Below, in pieces: positions 26,819 through 34,980 of a stretch of 64,000 nucleotides of DNA. The notes below the pieces were generated by a model. It had not been told where the DNA came from and did no database searches. It saw only the letters and a program-made list of their open reading frames with translations. Position numbers and translations under genes: made by a program. This stretch comes from an uncultured Bacteroidales bacterium. GTDB lineage: Bacteria > Bacteroidota > Bacteroidia > Bacteroidales > Paludibacteraceae. The stretch lies in NCBI GenBank assembly GCA_902762355.1, contig CACWNR010000008.1, positions 1-64,000 on the forward strand, in the 5' to 3' direction. Numbering within the stretch: position 1 is the first letter of the stretch; each line of letters opens with the position of its first letter.

Positions 26819-27418
26819 TTTTGGGACATTTTTTTTCTCGAAAATACGCCGGAGAGGGGTTTTGTGGCGAGTCTTGATGGGATTCAGACGGAAGTCAATG
26901 GGCTCGAAGGAGACGGGTTCTGTCGGTTCTTCGGCTGGTTTGGCGGCAGCTTGGAGCTCACGATAGATGGCGACGTAGGTGTATTGGTAGAAGCGTGAAT
27001 AGGGCTTCATACCGGGTTCCGGCTTTTCGCCGCCTTTGAAGACGCGGAAGTAGTGGTTGAGGAAGCGTAGATGCCACTCGAGGCCGGCACGAGAGGTATC
27101 GTGCTCAAGGGCGTGGGCTCGGTGCTGGGCTTCTTTGATGAGTTCGCGGTTGGCTACACATCCAGCAGACCATGTCTTGGGAAAGTGGTAGGTGTAGAGT
27201 TGGAGGACTTTGTTTTTGCGCGGGTAGCGGCGTACGATGATGTGTTTGCGACGTTTATAGCCGTCTTTGATGTCGTTCATAGCACCGCAGAAGTCTTTGA
27301 TGCCCACTGCGGGTTCAAAGTAACGTACTCCACGGGTGTGGAGGGCTGAAGAAGGAACAAAGTGATCGATGGCTTTGTCCAAACCGAGAATTGTGCTTGT
27401 TTTTAGATGCCGTGCCAT
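26795..27418 (-). CDS. Uncharacterised basic protein
   Basis: 207 residues, no signal peptide or membrane helix. Very basic N-terminal half (DGYKRRKHIIVRRYPRKNKV), a middle GGEKPEPGMKPYSRFYQYTY, and a basic C-terminus (IKTRHKTPLRRIFEKKNVPK). I do not recognise the family; a nucleic-acid-binding role would be a guess. The last codons (YMQFL and stop) are formed by the ssb promoter spacer and -33 region, so the natural C-terminus may have been replaced by promoter sequence. Its own promoter is at 27542. Confidence 0.6.
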   Translation of the reverse strand: MARHLKTSTILGLDKAIDHFVPSSALHTRGVRYFEPAVGIKDFCGAMNDIKDGYKRRKHIIVRRYPRKNKVLQLYTYHFPKTWSAGCVANRELIKEAQHRAHALEHDTSRAGLEWHLRFLNHYFRVFKGGEKPEPGMKPYSRFYQYTYVAIYRELQAAAKPAEEPTEPVSFEPIDFRLNPIKTRHKTPLRRIFEKKNVPKFAYMQFL

Positions 27419-27541
27419 GTGTTATAAACGATTGATATTAAGCTAATTGCAACGTGTTTAATTTTAGTATGGTCTAGGAAAAGAAGGACGCGGGTACTTT
27501 GCGGGGTTATTCCGGGGTGATTCAAAATCCTAAACTCGGTG

Positions 27542-27573
27542 CAAAGGTACGAAGAAATTTTGATATATGCAAG
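27542..27573 (-). promoter_or_regulatory. Promoter of the uncharacterised 207-residue gene
   Basis: Minus-strand -33 CTTG (27570-27573), 20 nt, -7 TACCTTTG (27542-27549). Leader about 120 nt with no obvious fold. Confidence 0.7.
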
Positions 27574-27659
27574 AGGAAATGAAAAATTGCCGCAAATATG
27601 CGCCAAAAATGATCATATATAGAGCGCTAACGTATCACCGATAACAGCCCAAGAAGAAT

Positions 27660-27840
27660 CTACATGCGGGAAAACATCCCGCGTAGTTGACAAAGCCACA
27701 CTCCGTATGGCGCTACACCCGCATTTATCCTGTATCGGGCGGGGCTCGGCGTTTACAAAGTAAAGACGAGGACGATACGGGATAACTCGGCCGCTCGCAG
27801 AGAGCGACCGGCGAAGGACTAATCCGCCTATGTCCGAGCC
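27660..27840 (+). ncRNA. Candidate structured RNA, unassigned family
   Basis: The 366-nt gap before 27980 holds no convincing protein gene but strong inverted repeats. Hairpin 27660-27686: GCGGGA/TCCCGC plus CTAC/GTAG. Hairpin 27695-27711: GCCA/TGGC. A 13-bp helix pairs 27725-27737 with 27773-27785 and encloses CTCG/CGAG and TTTAC-AAA-GTAAA. A three-way junction is closed by CTCGG (27786) and CCGAG (27834), with arms CGCTC/GAGCG and GGC..GGA/TCC..GCC. The 13-bp helix contains one T-G pair, valid as U-G only if the plus strand is transcribed. It does not look like tmRNA, RNase P, SRP or 6S RNA. No standard promoter was found. Confidence 0.55.
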
Positions 27841-27887
27841 ATAAACAAGAAAAGAACAAGAAAAAAGTAATGAAAAACGCGCGCGGG

Positions 27888-27919
27888 CTTGCGTATATGA
27901 AAAAAAAGTAGTAAATTTG
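27888..27919 (+). promoter_or_regulatory. Promoter of the 28-33 kb operon
   Basis: -33 CTTG (27888-27891) in CTTGCGTATATG, 20 nt, -7 TAAATTTG (27912-27919). Confidence 0.75.
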
Positions 27920-27979
27920 CAGCCGGAATTGAAATGAACGGGTAACGAAGTTGAAAATTTAAACAACAATTTATATATT

Positions 27980-29077
27980 ATGAAACACACATTTCTTTGG
28001 GTAGCGGCATTGCTGCTGACGTTCAGCGCTTCGATGAGCGCGGGGAACAAGAAACAAGCTGCGGGCGAGAACCTGAGCAAGGGTCAGTATGTTCGCTGTA
28101 TCGCTTTCTACAATCTGGAGAACCTCTTCGACACGATTCATGACGAGGGTAAGAACGACTACGAGTACTTGCCGGACGGTGGTATGAAATGGACGTCGAT
28201 GAAGTACGAGAACAAGATCAAACGGATGGGTTATGCGGTGGCACAGCTCGGTACGGATTATGATCCGCGCGGCGCTGCATGTATCGGTGTAGCCGAGGTG
28301 GAGAATATCGGTTGTCTGTACGATTTGTGCGCCGAGACGAACAGCAAGTATGGTCGCCGTCTGAAACCGATTTTGTTGGAAGGCCCGGATCGCCGTGGTG
28401 TGGATGTAGGCTTTTTGTATGACACGGTGCTCTTCAAGCCGTCCACGGTCAAGGGTTATGAGTTGAAAGCTCACTATGCTGACGGTGGTGTGATCAAGAC
28501 CCGTTTGCAGTTGCTTGTTTCGGGTTACCTGATGGGAGACGGCAAGCCGGAGAAGATCCATATGATCACGAATCACTGGCCGAGTCGTTACGGCGGTGAG
28601 TTGTCGAGCCGTCCCGGTCGTGACACAGCTGCCATGCTGACGATGCAGATCTGCGACTCGATCTACATGAAGGAGCCGAATGCGAAGATCATCATCATGG
28701 GTGACTTGAACGATGACCCGGATAACCACAGCTGCAAGGACGTGCTCAAAGCACGCAAGAAACCGCAACAAGTAGAGCCGAAGGGTTGGTATAACACGAT
28801 GTGGATCCACTTGGCTAACGGAACCGGCACGCTGTACTATAACGGCAGCTGGAACCTGTTCGACCAGATCATCATCTCTGAACCCTTGCTCAACGAAGAC
28901 AAGGATAGCGGCAGATGGGCATATTGGAAATCGCAGGTGTTCAACAAACCGTTCTTGACTGTTCAGGAGGGTAAGGACAAAGGTGCTCCGCTGCGTACCC
29001 ACAAAGCCGGCGTTTGGCAGAACGGTTACGGAGACCACTTCCCGACGATGATTTATCTGATTCGCAAGAAAGAGTAA
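27980..29077 (+). CDS. Exported endonuclease/exonuclease/phosphatase-family protein
   Basis: 365 residues with a signal peptide (MKHTFLWVAALLLTFSASMSA). DNase I-like fold landmarks: YNLENLFDTIHDEG, DVGFLYDTVLFKP, TNHWPSRYGG, IIMGDLNDDPDN, and the catalytic GYGDHFP histidine near the end. Members cleave nucleic acids or phosphodiesters; the substrate is unknown. First gene of a tightly packed operon running to sufD. Confidence 0.88.
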   Translation: MKHTFLWVAALLLTFSASMSAGNKKQAAGENLSKGQYVRCIAFYNLENLFDTIHDEGKNDYEYLPDGGMKWTSMKYENKIKRMGYAVAQLGTDYDPRGAACIGVAEVENIGCLYDLCAETNSKYGRRLKPILLEGPDRRGVDVGFLYDTVLFKPSTVKGYELKAHYADGGVIKTRLQLLVSGYLMGDGKPEKIHMITNHWPSRYGGELSSRPGRDTAAMLTMQICDSIYMKEPNAKIIIMGDLNDDPDNHSCKDVLKARKKPQQVEPKGWYNTMWIHLANGTGTLYYNGSWNLFDQIIISEPLLNEDKDSGRWAYWKSQVFNKPFLTVQEGKDKGAPLRTHKAGVWQNGYGDHFPTMIYLIRKKE

Positions 29078-29081
29078 TACT

Positions 29082-29390
29082 ATGCAATTACGAAGAGATT
29101 CGGCACCTATCCGTATGCGTAACTACGGGCGGATAGTGCAAGATATGATCGCTTATGCATCGAGCCTTCCGGCCGGTAAGGATCGGGATTCGCTTGAGGT
29201 GTACATCGCACAATGTATGCGTCAGCGCAACCTCGTCTGGAACCGCGATCAGGAGTCCGGCATGGGGCGTATCAAAGAGGATATCATCCGTCTGTCGGAC
29301 GGTAAGCTGCGCTGCGAATCCAAGGCGTTTGGAGAATTGTTAGTGCAACCTAATGCGCAAAACAAGAGTGCAAAGAAAAACAAAAAATAA
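29082..29390 (+). CDS. DUF4290 protein, C-terminal half only
   Basis: 102 residues. MRNYGRIVQDMIAYASSLPA, then RQRNLVWNRDQ and LSDGKLRCESKAF correspond to the second half of Bacteroidales DUF4290 proteins as I know them, which are roughly twice as long. The N-terminal half has no counterpart here; the preceding gene ends 4 nt upstream. The C-terminal tail is Lys/Asn-rich. Function unknown. It overlaps the prs start by one base. Confidence 0.55.
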   Translation: MQLRRDSAPIRMRNYGRIVQDMIAYASSLPAGKDRDSLEVYIAQCMRQRNLVWNRDQESGMGRIKEDIIRLSDGKLRCESKAFGELLVQPNAQNKSAKKNKK

Positions 29391-30349
29391 TGGAAAACAA
29401 TAATCGGTTTAAGATTTTTGCCGGCTCGAAGGGTCAGGCTTTGGCACAGCAAGTTTGTGCCGAGTTGGGCTGCCAGTTCGGCAATGTACGTGTCGATCGT
29501 TTCTCCGACGGCGAGTTCTGTGCTTACTTCGAAGAGTCCGTTCGTGGTCAAAACGTGTATTTGGTGCAGTCCACTTGTCCGTCGAGCGACAACCTCATGG
29601 AGCTGCTGCTGATGATCGACGCCGCCAAGCGTGCGAGTGCATCGAAAGTGATTGCGGTCATTCCGTATTTCGGTTGGGCGCGTCAGGATCGCAAGGACAA
29701 ACCGCGTGTGTCGATCGGCGCCAAACTGGTAGCGAACATGCTGCAGACTGCCGGCGCAGACCGTGTCATTACCGTTGACCTGCATGCCGACCAGATTCAG
29801 GGATTCTTCGATATTCCGGTCGATCATATCTACGGATCGAATGTGTTGGCGCCGTACGTGGCGAGTCTTAATCTGAAAAAACTGATTGTTGCGTCCCCGG
29901 ACGTAGGTGGTTCGAAACGAGCCTCTAATTTCTCGAAGAAACTGCACGTGCTGACCGATCATGAGGTGCCGATGGTCATCTGTTATAAGAACCGTCCGGA
30001 CTTCAATAAAGTGTCGGAGATCAAAGTGCTGGGTGACGTGTATGGCAAAGATGTCGTTATCTTCGATGACATTGCCGACACGGCCGGCACGCTCTGCAAG
30101 GCAGCGGAAGTGATGAAAGACGGTGGCGCCAAATCCGTACGGGCGGTGGTGACCCACGCGGTGTTGAGCGGAAACGCATGTCAGCGTATTGAGGAGTCGG
30201 CATTGGAGGAGTTGGTTTGCACCGATTCGCTTCCCTTGGATCCGAATTGTTGTTCCAAACTGCATATTGAGAGTCTCGCTATACCTATCGCGCACACGAT
30301 CCGTGCGATCCAGAACCACACTTCGATCAGCGAGACGAATATACGATAA
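29390..30349 (+). CDS. prs: Ribose-phosphate pyrophosphokinase
   Basis: 319 residues. Makes PRPP from ribose 5-phosphate and ATP. FSDGEFCAYFEESVRGQNV, the DLHADQIQGFFDIPVDH loop and a PRPP-binding site of the VIFDDIADTAGTLCKAAE type. An Asp to Ala change relative to the usual DDIVDTAGT is conservative for the family. Start ATG overlaps the upstream stop (TAATG). Confidence 0.95.
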   Translation: MENNNRFKIFAGSKGQALAQQVCAELGCQFGNVRVDRFSDGEFCAYFEESVRGQNVYLVQSTCPSSDNLMELLLMIDAAKRASASKVIAVIPYFGWARQDRKDKPRVSIGAKLVANMLQTAGADRVITVDLHADQIQGFFDIPVDHIYGSNVLAPYVASLNLKKLIVASPDVGGSKRASNFSKKLHVLTDHEVPMVICYKNRPDFNKVSEIKVLGDVYGKDVVIFDDIADTAGTLCKAAEVMKDGGAKSVRAVVTHAVLSGNACQRIEESALEELVCTDSLPLDPNCCSKLHIESLAIPIAHTIRAIQNHTSISETNIR

Positions 30350-31356
30350 TGAGATTTGAGATTTTAGATTTTAGATTTAAGATTTTAGGCCTCCTAGTTC
30401 TTCTAGCCGGCCTAGTTTCTTGTAGTAAGAAAGCGGCCGTGATCGAGCGGCCGGCTTTTAACTCGGATAGCGCGTACGTGTATATCGAGCGCCAGATGGC
30501 CTTTGGTCCGCGTGTGCCGAATAGTGCAGCGCATACGCAATGCGCAGTGTGGCTGATCGAGCAACTGCGGGCGTTGGGAGCTGAGGTGGAACTGCAGAAA
30601 GGATTCATGCCGGATTATCGGGGTGAGAATCAGCAGATTTACAATATCATTGGTCATTTCTATACCGAAGAGACGAAAGACCGTCCGCGTATTCTCTTGG
30701 GTGCCCATTATGACACCCGTCCTTGGTGCGACGAGGAGCCCGATTACCAGGATCGATTCTATAACGTGCCGGGTGCCAATGACGGCGCAAGTGGTGTAGG
30801 CGTGTTGCTCGAAATAGCGCGTCAGTTAGGTCTTCGTATTGCGGATTCGACCTTCACGACTCCGGTGGATATCATCTTCTTCGATTGTGAAGACATGGGT
30901 ACGCCGCGTGTTTATACGGGTCTGGAGCGCGAAGACACTTGGTGTCTGGGTTCGCAACTATGGGCAACCAATTATGTACGCAATGCGGCAGAAGGACAAG
31001 TCTCTCCGCGTTATAAATTCGGTATTGTGCTCGATATGGTAGGTGCTCCGGACGCTTCGTTTCCGAGAGAGTTGTACTCGACCCAGTATGCCGCTAACTA
31101 TCAGCAGCAGATCTGGCACTCGGCCGAGCAGTTGGGTTACGGCGCGCTATTCAACAACCAGCAGTCCTACCCGATCACGGACGATCATTATTACATCAAT
31201 TATATCACCGGTATCCCCTGCGTGGACGTGATTCACTATGACATCCGCAATGCGACGGGCTTCCCGTTCTGGTGGCATACGCGTCAGGATAATATGGATC
31301 ATATAAGCAAATCGACACTGCAGGCGGTGGGCGAAGTGGTGATGAGTCAACTATGA
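30349..31356 (+). CDS. M28-family lipoprotein, glutaminyl-peptide cyclotransferase-like
   Basis: 335 residues. Zinc site residues lie in LLGAHYDTRP, GANDGASGVGVLLEIARQL and FFDCEDMG; the overall layout matches secreted Bacteroidales glutaminyl cyclases, which form N-terminal pyroglutamate on exported proteins. The signal peptide is unusual: its first residues (FEILDFRFKILGLLV) are encoded by a GATTTTAGATTTTAGATTT tandem repeat (30351-30390), ending in the lipobox LVSCS. Starts in the prs stop codon. Confidence 0.85.
   Translation: MRFEILDFRFKILGLLVLLAGLVSCSKKAAVIERPAFNSDSAYVYIERQMAFGPRVPNSAAHTQCAVWLIEQLRALGAEVELQKGFMPDYRGENQQIYNIIGHFYTEETKDRPRILLGAHYDTRPWCDEEPDYQDRFYNVPGANDGASGVGVLLEIARQLGLRIADSTFTTPVDIIFFDCEDMGTPRVYTGLEREDTWCLGSQLWATNYVRNAAEGQVSPRYKFGIVLDMVGAPDASFPRELYSTQYAANYQQQIWHSAEQLGYGALFNNQQSYPITDDHYYINYITGIPCVDVIHYDIRNATGFPFWWHTRQDNMDHISKSTLQAVGEVVMSQL
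30351..30390. repeat. AT-rich tandem repeat encoding a signal-peptide start
   Basis: GAGATTTTAGATTTTAGATT-type repeat, in frame, providing the N-region and part of the hydrophobic core of the M28 lipoprotein signal. Confidence 0.75.
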
Positions 31357-32102
31357 AAGAGTTATTGCGAATAGAGAATCTGCACGCTTCGATAGGCGGC
31401 AAGGAGATATTGAAGGGCGTTAACCTTGTGATCAACGAGGGCGAGGTACATGCCATCATGGGGCCGAACGGTGCGGGCAAGAGTACGTTGTCGGCCGTCT
31501 TGACCGGCAACCCTGCGTACGAGGTGACGGCAGGCGAAGTGTGGCTGAAAGGCGAGAACCTGTTGGAGATGGAGCCCGAAGTACGCGCACGCGCAGGCGT
31601 GTTCCTTAGTTTTCAATATCCCGTCGAGATTCCGGGTGTGAGCATGACCAATTTTATGCGCACGGCGCTCAATGAGAAACGTGCCTATGAAGGCAAAGAG
31701 CCGCTGAGTGCGAAGGAGTTCCTGGGCTTGATGCGTGAGAAGAAAAAACTGCTGGAACTGCCGGATAAACTCAATAACCGCTCGGTGAACGAAGGCTTCT
31801 CCGGAGGAGAGAAGAAGAAAAACGAGATCTTCCAGATGGCGATGTTAGAGCCCTGTCTGGCGATCTTGGACGAGACGGACTCCGGTCTGGATATCGATGC
31901 ACTGCGTATCGTGGCAGAGGGTGTTAACCGCCTCAAGACCCCGCAAAACGCCTCGATCGTCATCACCCACTATCAGCGTTTGTTGGATTATATTGTGCCG
32001 GATTTTGTGCATGTGCTGGCAGACGGCAAGATCGTAAAGACCGGCGACAAGACGCTGGCACTCGAACTCGAAGAGAAAGGCTATGAAGGTCTCCAAGGGT
32101 GA
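31353..32102 (+). CDS. sufC: Fe-S cluster assembly ATPase SufC
   Basis: 249 residues, standard length. ABC ATPase of the SUF scaffold: Walker A GPNGAGKST, Q-loop LSFQYPVEIPG, signature SGGEKKKNEI, Walker B AILDETDSGLDID. SufC is unusual among ABC proteins in being soluble and pairing with SufB/SufD, which this sequence fits. sufD follows with a 20-nt overlap; sufB and sufS are not in this operon. Confidence 0.96.
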   Translation: MKELLRIENLHASIGGKEILKGVNLVINEGEVHAIMGPNGAGKSTLSAVLTGNPAYEVTAGEVWLKGENLLEMEPEVRARAGVFLSFQYPVEIPGVSMTNFMRTALNEKRAYEGKEPLSAKEFLGLMREKKKLLELPDKLNNRSVNEGFSGGEKKKNEIFQMAMLEPCLAILDETDSGLDIDALRIVAEGVNRLKTPQNASIVITHYQRLLDYIVPDFVHVLADGKIVKTGDKTLALELEEKGYEGLQG

Positions 32103-32706
32103 CATATTTGAGCGGGTCTTTGTGAACGAGCCGGAGGTCGATTTGCAGATAGAGCAACAGGCCGGTTCGCGCGTGAAGATCGTCGTGGTCAATTTTGCTT
32201 CGGGTACTAACCGTATCACCATTGAGCAACTTGGCGAAGGCTGCGAGACGGAGATATACGCGCTCGCGTACCTGCATAACGATGAAGCCGTCACGACCGA
32301 GACGCATGTAAAGCATGCTGTGGGCGGCGGAACATCGAATCAATTGGTTAAATTCGTGCTGGACGACCATTCTCGCGGACGGTTTATCGGGGATTTGAAG
32401 ATCGTGAAGGATGCTCAGCAGACCGAGGCGCATCAGACGAATCGCAATCTGCTGTTGAGTGAGGAGGCCGAGATGCGTACCCAACCGCAGTTGGAGATCT
32501 ATGCGGACGATGTGAAAGCGACGCATGGTGCCTCCACCGGACAACTCGATGAGTCAGCGCTTTTCTACATGCAGCAACGAGGCATCGACAAACAAAAAGC
32601 GCGCCAACTGCTCGTCGGTGCGTTTATGAAAGATGTCCTCAATACGATTTCCGATGAAACCCTTCGCGAGCAATTACTGAACACGATTGATGGCGTAGTC
32701 GAGTAA
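32083..32706 (+). CDS. sufD: Short SufD-type Fe-S scaffold protein
   Basis: 207 residues against about 440 for usual Bacteroides SufD. Only the C-terminal beta-helix and helical domain is present: HVKHAVGGGTSNQLVKFVLD, QTEAHQTNRNLLLSEEAEM, QPQLEIYADDVKATHGASTG and QLDESALFYMQQRGI, including the His in KATHGA. The N-terminal half is missing and sufC occupies the upstream DNA, so this is not a simple frameshift. It also converges on the polyprenyl synthase gene with a 33-nt overlap. Confidence 0.85.
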   Translation: MKVSKGDIFERVFVNEPEVDLQIEQQAGSRVKIVVVNFASGTNRITIEQLGEGCETEIYALAYLHNDEAVTTETHVKHAVGGGTSNQLVKFVLDDHSRGRFIGDLKIVKDAQQTEAHQTNRNLLLSEEAEMRTQPQLEIYADDVKATHGASTGQLDESALFYMQQRGIDKQKARQLLVGAFMKDVLNTISDETLREQLLNTIDGVVE

Positions 32707-33669
32707 GGCTAAAAGGCTACTTTTTTCTGGACTGTCACGGAAGATACTCAACGCTTCCGTGGCTTGTTTTTTATAGCCGAGCATCTTCTGTACGGCATAC
32801 TCATCGCCGTGGAAACGCAGCACGAAGGACTTGATCTCTTCGAGAAGACGCATCTCTTCGTCCGGCGCGATGTCCGCTTCGCATATACGTTCCCCTTTCT
32901 TGCGAATCTCTTCGGCCTCTTCTTGGGGGGCGCGGCGCAGGGCTTCGATGAGCGGCAACGTCACTTTGCCATCCCGCAAATCACTCATGGTCGGTTTGCC
33001 TAATTCCTCCAGATCGCTGTAATCGAAGATATCATCCTTGATCTGGAAACAGAGTCCGAGCAGACGACCGTACTCACGTAGCGCATTGCGTTGTCGCGGG
33101 GTACAACCGGCACTCTCCGCGCCGGCTTCTGCGCAGGCTTGGAACAGTTGGGCGGTCTTCTGGTCAATGACCCGCAGATAGCGTTCTTCGTCGATCCACA
33201 TCGACTGACCGAAATGCAGTTGCAGCATCTCGCCGCTGCTGAGGTTGCGTCCTAAGTTAGAGACGATCTCCAGAATACGGATGTTACGCACCTCAGCCAC
33301 GAGTCCGATCACTTTGGCGAGCATATAATCGCCCGTCAGGACAGCCACTTTATTGCTCCACTGCGTATGTACAGCGGGTTGCCCGCGGCGGGTGTCGGAA
33401 CTATCGACTACATCGTCATGGACGAGGCTGGCGTTATGCAGCATCTCCAGTGCGACTGCAGCGCGCAGCGTCTTGTCCGTGATAGGATTGCATAACTGAG
33501 CGCATAACAATACAATCAGCGGCCGCAGCTGTTTACCGCTGCGTGCCGCGATGTATTGGAGTACGGTTTGTTGCAAACGTTCGTCGGCCTGCATGCAATC
33601 ATGCATCAGCCGTTCGTACCGTTTCCAATCCGTCTCAACAGGTCTCCGTATGTCTGCTAAACCAGCCAT
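32674..33669 (-). CDS. Polyprenyl (octaprenyl-type) diphosphate synthase
   Basis: 331 residues. Trans-prenyltransferase making the isoprenoid side chain of quinones. First Asp-rich motif DDVVDSSDTRRG, second DDIFDYSD. Chain length cannot be set from sequence. It begins 18 nt after the efp stop, so it is probably read from the efp promoter. Confidence 0.92.
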   Translation of the reverse strand: MAGLADIRRPVETDWKRYERLMHDCMQADERLQQTVLQYIAARSGKQLRPLIVLLCAQLCNPITDKTLRAAVALEMLHNASLVHDDVVDSSDTRRGQPAVHTQWSNKVAVLTGDYMLAKVIGLVAEVRNIRILEIVSNLGRNLSSGEMLQLHFGQSMWIDEERYLRVIDQKTAQLFQACAEAGAESAGCTPRQRNALREYGRLLGLCFQIKDDIFDYSDLEELGKPTMSDLRDGKVTLPLIEALRRAPQEEAEEIRKKGERICEADIAPDEEMRLLEEIKSFVLRFHGDEYAVQKMLGYKKQATEALSIFRDSPEKSSLLALLDYAINRVQ

Positions 33670-33687
33670 CGGCTGTGTGTGAACGAC

Positions 33688-34251
33688 TTAACGAACGCGC
33701 TCGCAGTAGGAACCGTCACGGGTATCAACGCGAACGATCTCGCCCTCGTTGATGAACAACGGAACGCGAATCTCAGCGCCGGTCTCCAACGTAGCCGGTT
33801 TGAGAGTGTTAGTAGCGGTGTCGCCCTTCAGACCCGGCTCCGTGTAGGTGATCTGCAACTCTACCTTCGTCGGCAGTTCAGCGAACAGGATCGTGTCGGT
33901 GGTAGCATCGGAAACAACATCAACGGTCATACCCTCTTTGAGGAAGTCTACACCGGTGATGAGGTCATGCGCGATAGGCACTTGCTCGAAGGTCTCGTTG
34001 TTCATGAAGATGTAGTCTGCACCTTCCTTGTAAAGGAACTGATACGGACGACGCTCAACGCGTACATCTTCCAGCTTCTCACCGATGTTGAAGCGGCGCT
34101 CCAAAACGCGACCGTCCACTACATCTTTGAACTTAACACGCATGATGGTGTTACCTTTACCCGGTTTAACGTGCAAAAACTCAATTACAAAATACAGACG
34201 GCCGTCCATGCGAATGCATACGCCGTTTTTGATGTCTTGACTGTTTATCAT
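33688..34251 (-). CDS. efp: Translation elongation factor P
   Basis: 187 residues, normal length. EF-P relieves ribosome stalling at polyproline (for example the seven-proline run in TonB here). N-terminal KOW-like domain with the modified-loop lysine (HVKPGKGNTIMRV), then two OB domains ending GEIVRVDTRDGSYCERV. Its promoter at 34288 shares its -33 palindrome with the divergent marC promoter. Confidence 0.97.
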   Translation of the reverse strand: MINSQDIKNGVCIRMDGRLYFVIEFLHVKPGKGNTIMRVKFKDVVDGRVLERRFNIGEKLEDVRVERRPYQFLYKEGADYIFMNNETFEQVPIAHDLITGVDFLKEGMTVDVVSDATTDTILFAELPTKVELQITYTEPGLKGDTATNTLKPATLETGAEIRVPLFINEGEIVRVDTRDGSYCERVR

Positions 34252-34287
34252 ACTAGTATAAAATTATATATTTTCGAAAAATCGGTG

Positions 34288-34319
34288 CAAAAGTAGTAAA
34301 AAATTTGCATATATGCAAG
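34288..34319 (-). promoter_or_regulatory. efp promoter
   Basis: Minus-strand -33 CTTG (34316-34319), 20 nt, -7 TACTTTTG (34288-34295). Overlaps palindrome TTGCATATATGCAA (34305-34318). Confidence 0.8.
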
Positions 34320-34335
34320 AAATTTTGTAATTTTG
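34304..34335 (+). promoter_or_regulatory. marC promoter, sharing the -33 palindrome with efp
   Basis: -33 TTTG (34304-34307), 20 nt, -7 TAATTTTG (34328-34335). Confidence 0.8.
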
Positions 34336-34357
34336 TGGCCTAATTCGGTAAAATGCT

Positions 34358-34969
34358 ATGAATACATTACAAGAATTCTTTGGTGAATTTGATATATGGC
34401 AGGTGTTGTCGTCCTTTATCTTCCTGATCGCCATTATTGACCCGTTCGGCAATATTCCTATTACCATCGCGATGGAGCAGCGGGGAATCAAGATTCATGC
34501 GGGAAAGGTATGTATCGCGAGTCTTATTATTCTGTTGGCTTTCCTGTTCTTGGGTGAGTGGATACTCAAACTCTTCGGTGTGCAAATCGAGTATTTCGCT
34601 ATTGCCGGTGGATTCGTGATTTTCTTGATGGCGCTGGAGATGGTTTTGGATATCGTGATTTTCCAGAATGATAAATTGGAAGGCGAAGTGGGATCGGGCA
34701 GTTCGATCGTTCCGTTGGCTTTCCCGATGTACGCGGGTCCCGGTGCGTTTACTGCCCTGCTGGCTATTACGGCGGAGTACAGCACCGGCAATCTGTGTAT
34801 TGCGTTGGTACTCTGTATGATTACCCTGTACTTGGTATTGATCGGAACCAATTGGTTAACGAAATATCTGGGCAACACAGCTTTGTATATCATCCGTAAG
34901 TTCTTTGGTATCATCGTGCTGGCGATCGCTTGTAAGTTGATGTTTGGTAATTTGGCAATAATTTTTTAA
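34358..34969 (+). CDS. MarC/UPF0056 family membrane protein
   Basis: 203 residues with about six hydrophobic helices; recognised by ALIDPFGNIPITIAM-like (AIIDPFGNIPITIAMEQRGI) and PLAFPMYAGPGAFTALL. Family function is not established despite the historic antibiotic-resistance name. Starts 22 nt after its -7 box; rpiB follows 11 nt later. Confidence 0.88.
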   Translation: MNTLQEFFGEFDIWQVLSSFIFLIAIIDPFGNIPITIAMEQRGIKIHAGKVCIASLIILLAFLFLGEWILKLFGVQIEYFAIAGGFVIFLMALEMVLDIVIFQNDKLEGEVGSGSSIVPLAFPMYAGPGAFTALLAITAEYSTGNLCIALVLCMITLYLVLIGTNWLTKYLGNTALYIIRKFFGIIVLAIACKLMFGNLAIIF

Positions 34970-34980
34970 TAGAACAAGAT

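Noticed and set aside
26795-27418. Transposase or integrase function for the basic 207-residue protein
   Set aside because: No DDE or tyrosine-recombinase motifs and no flanking inverted repeats.
27660-27840. Assignment of the structured RNA to tmRNA, RNase P, SRP or 6S
   Set aside because: No ALAA-type tag, no RNase P conserved segments, no SRP tetraloop region and no single long bulged hairpin were found.
27613-28080. 155-codon minus-strand ORF across the gap at 27.6-28.0 kb
   Set aside because: It overlaps the start of the endonuclease-family gene, has no domain I recognise, and its sequence is explained by the candidate structured RNA.
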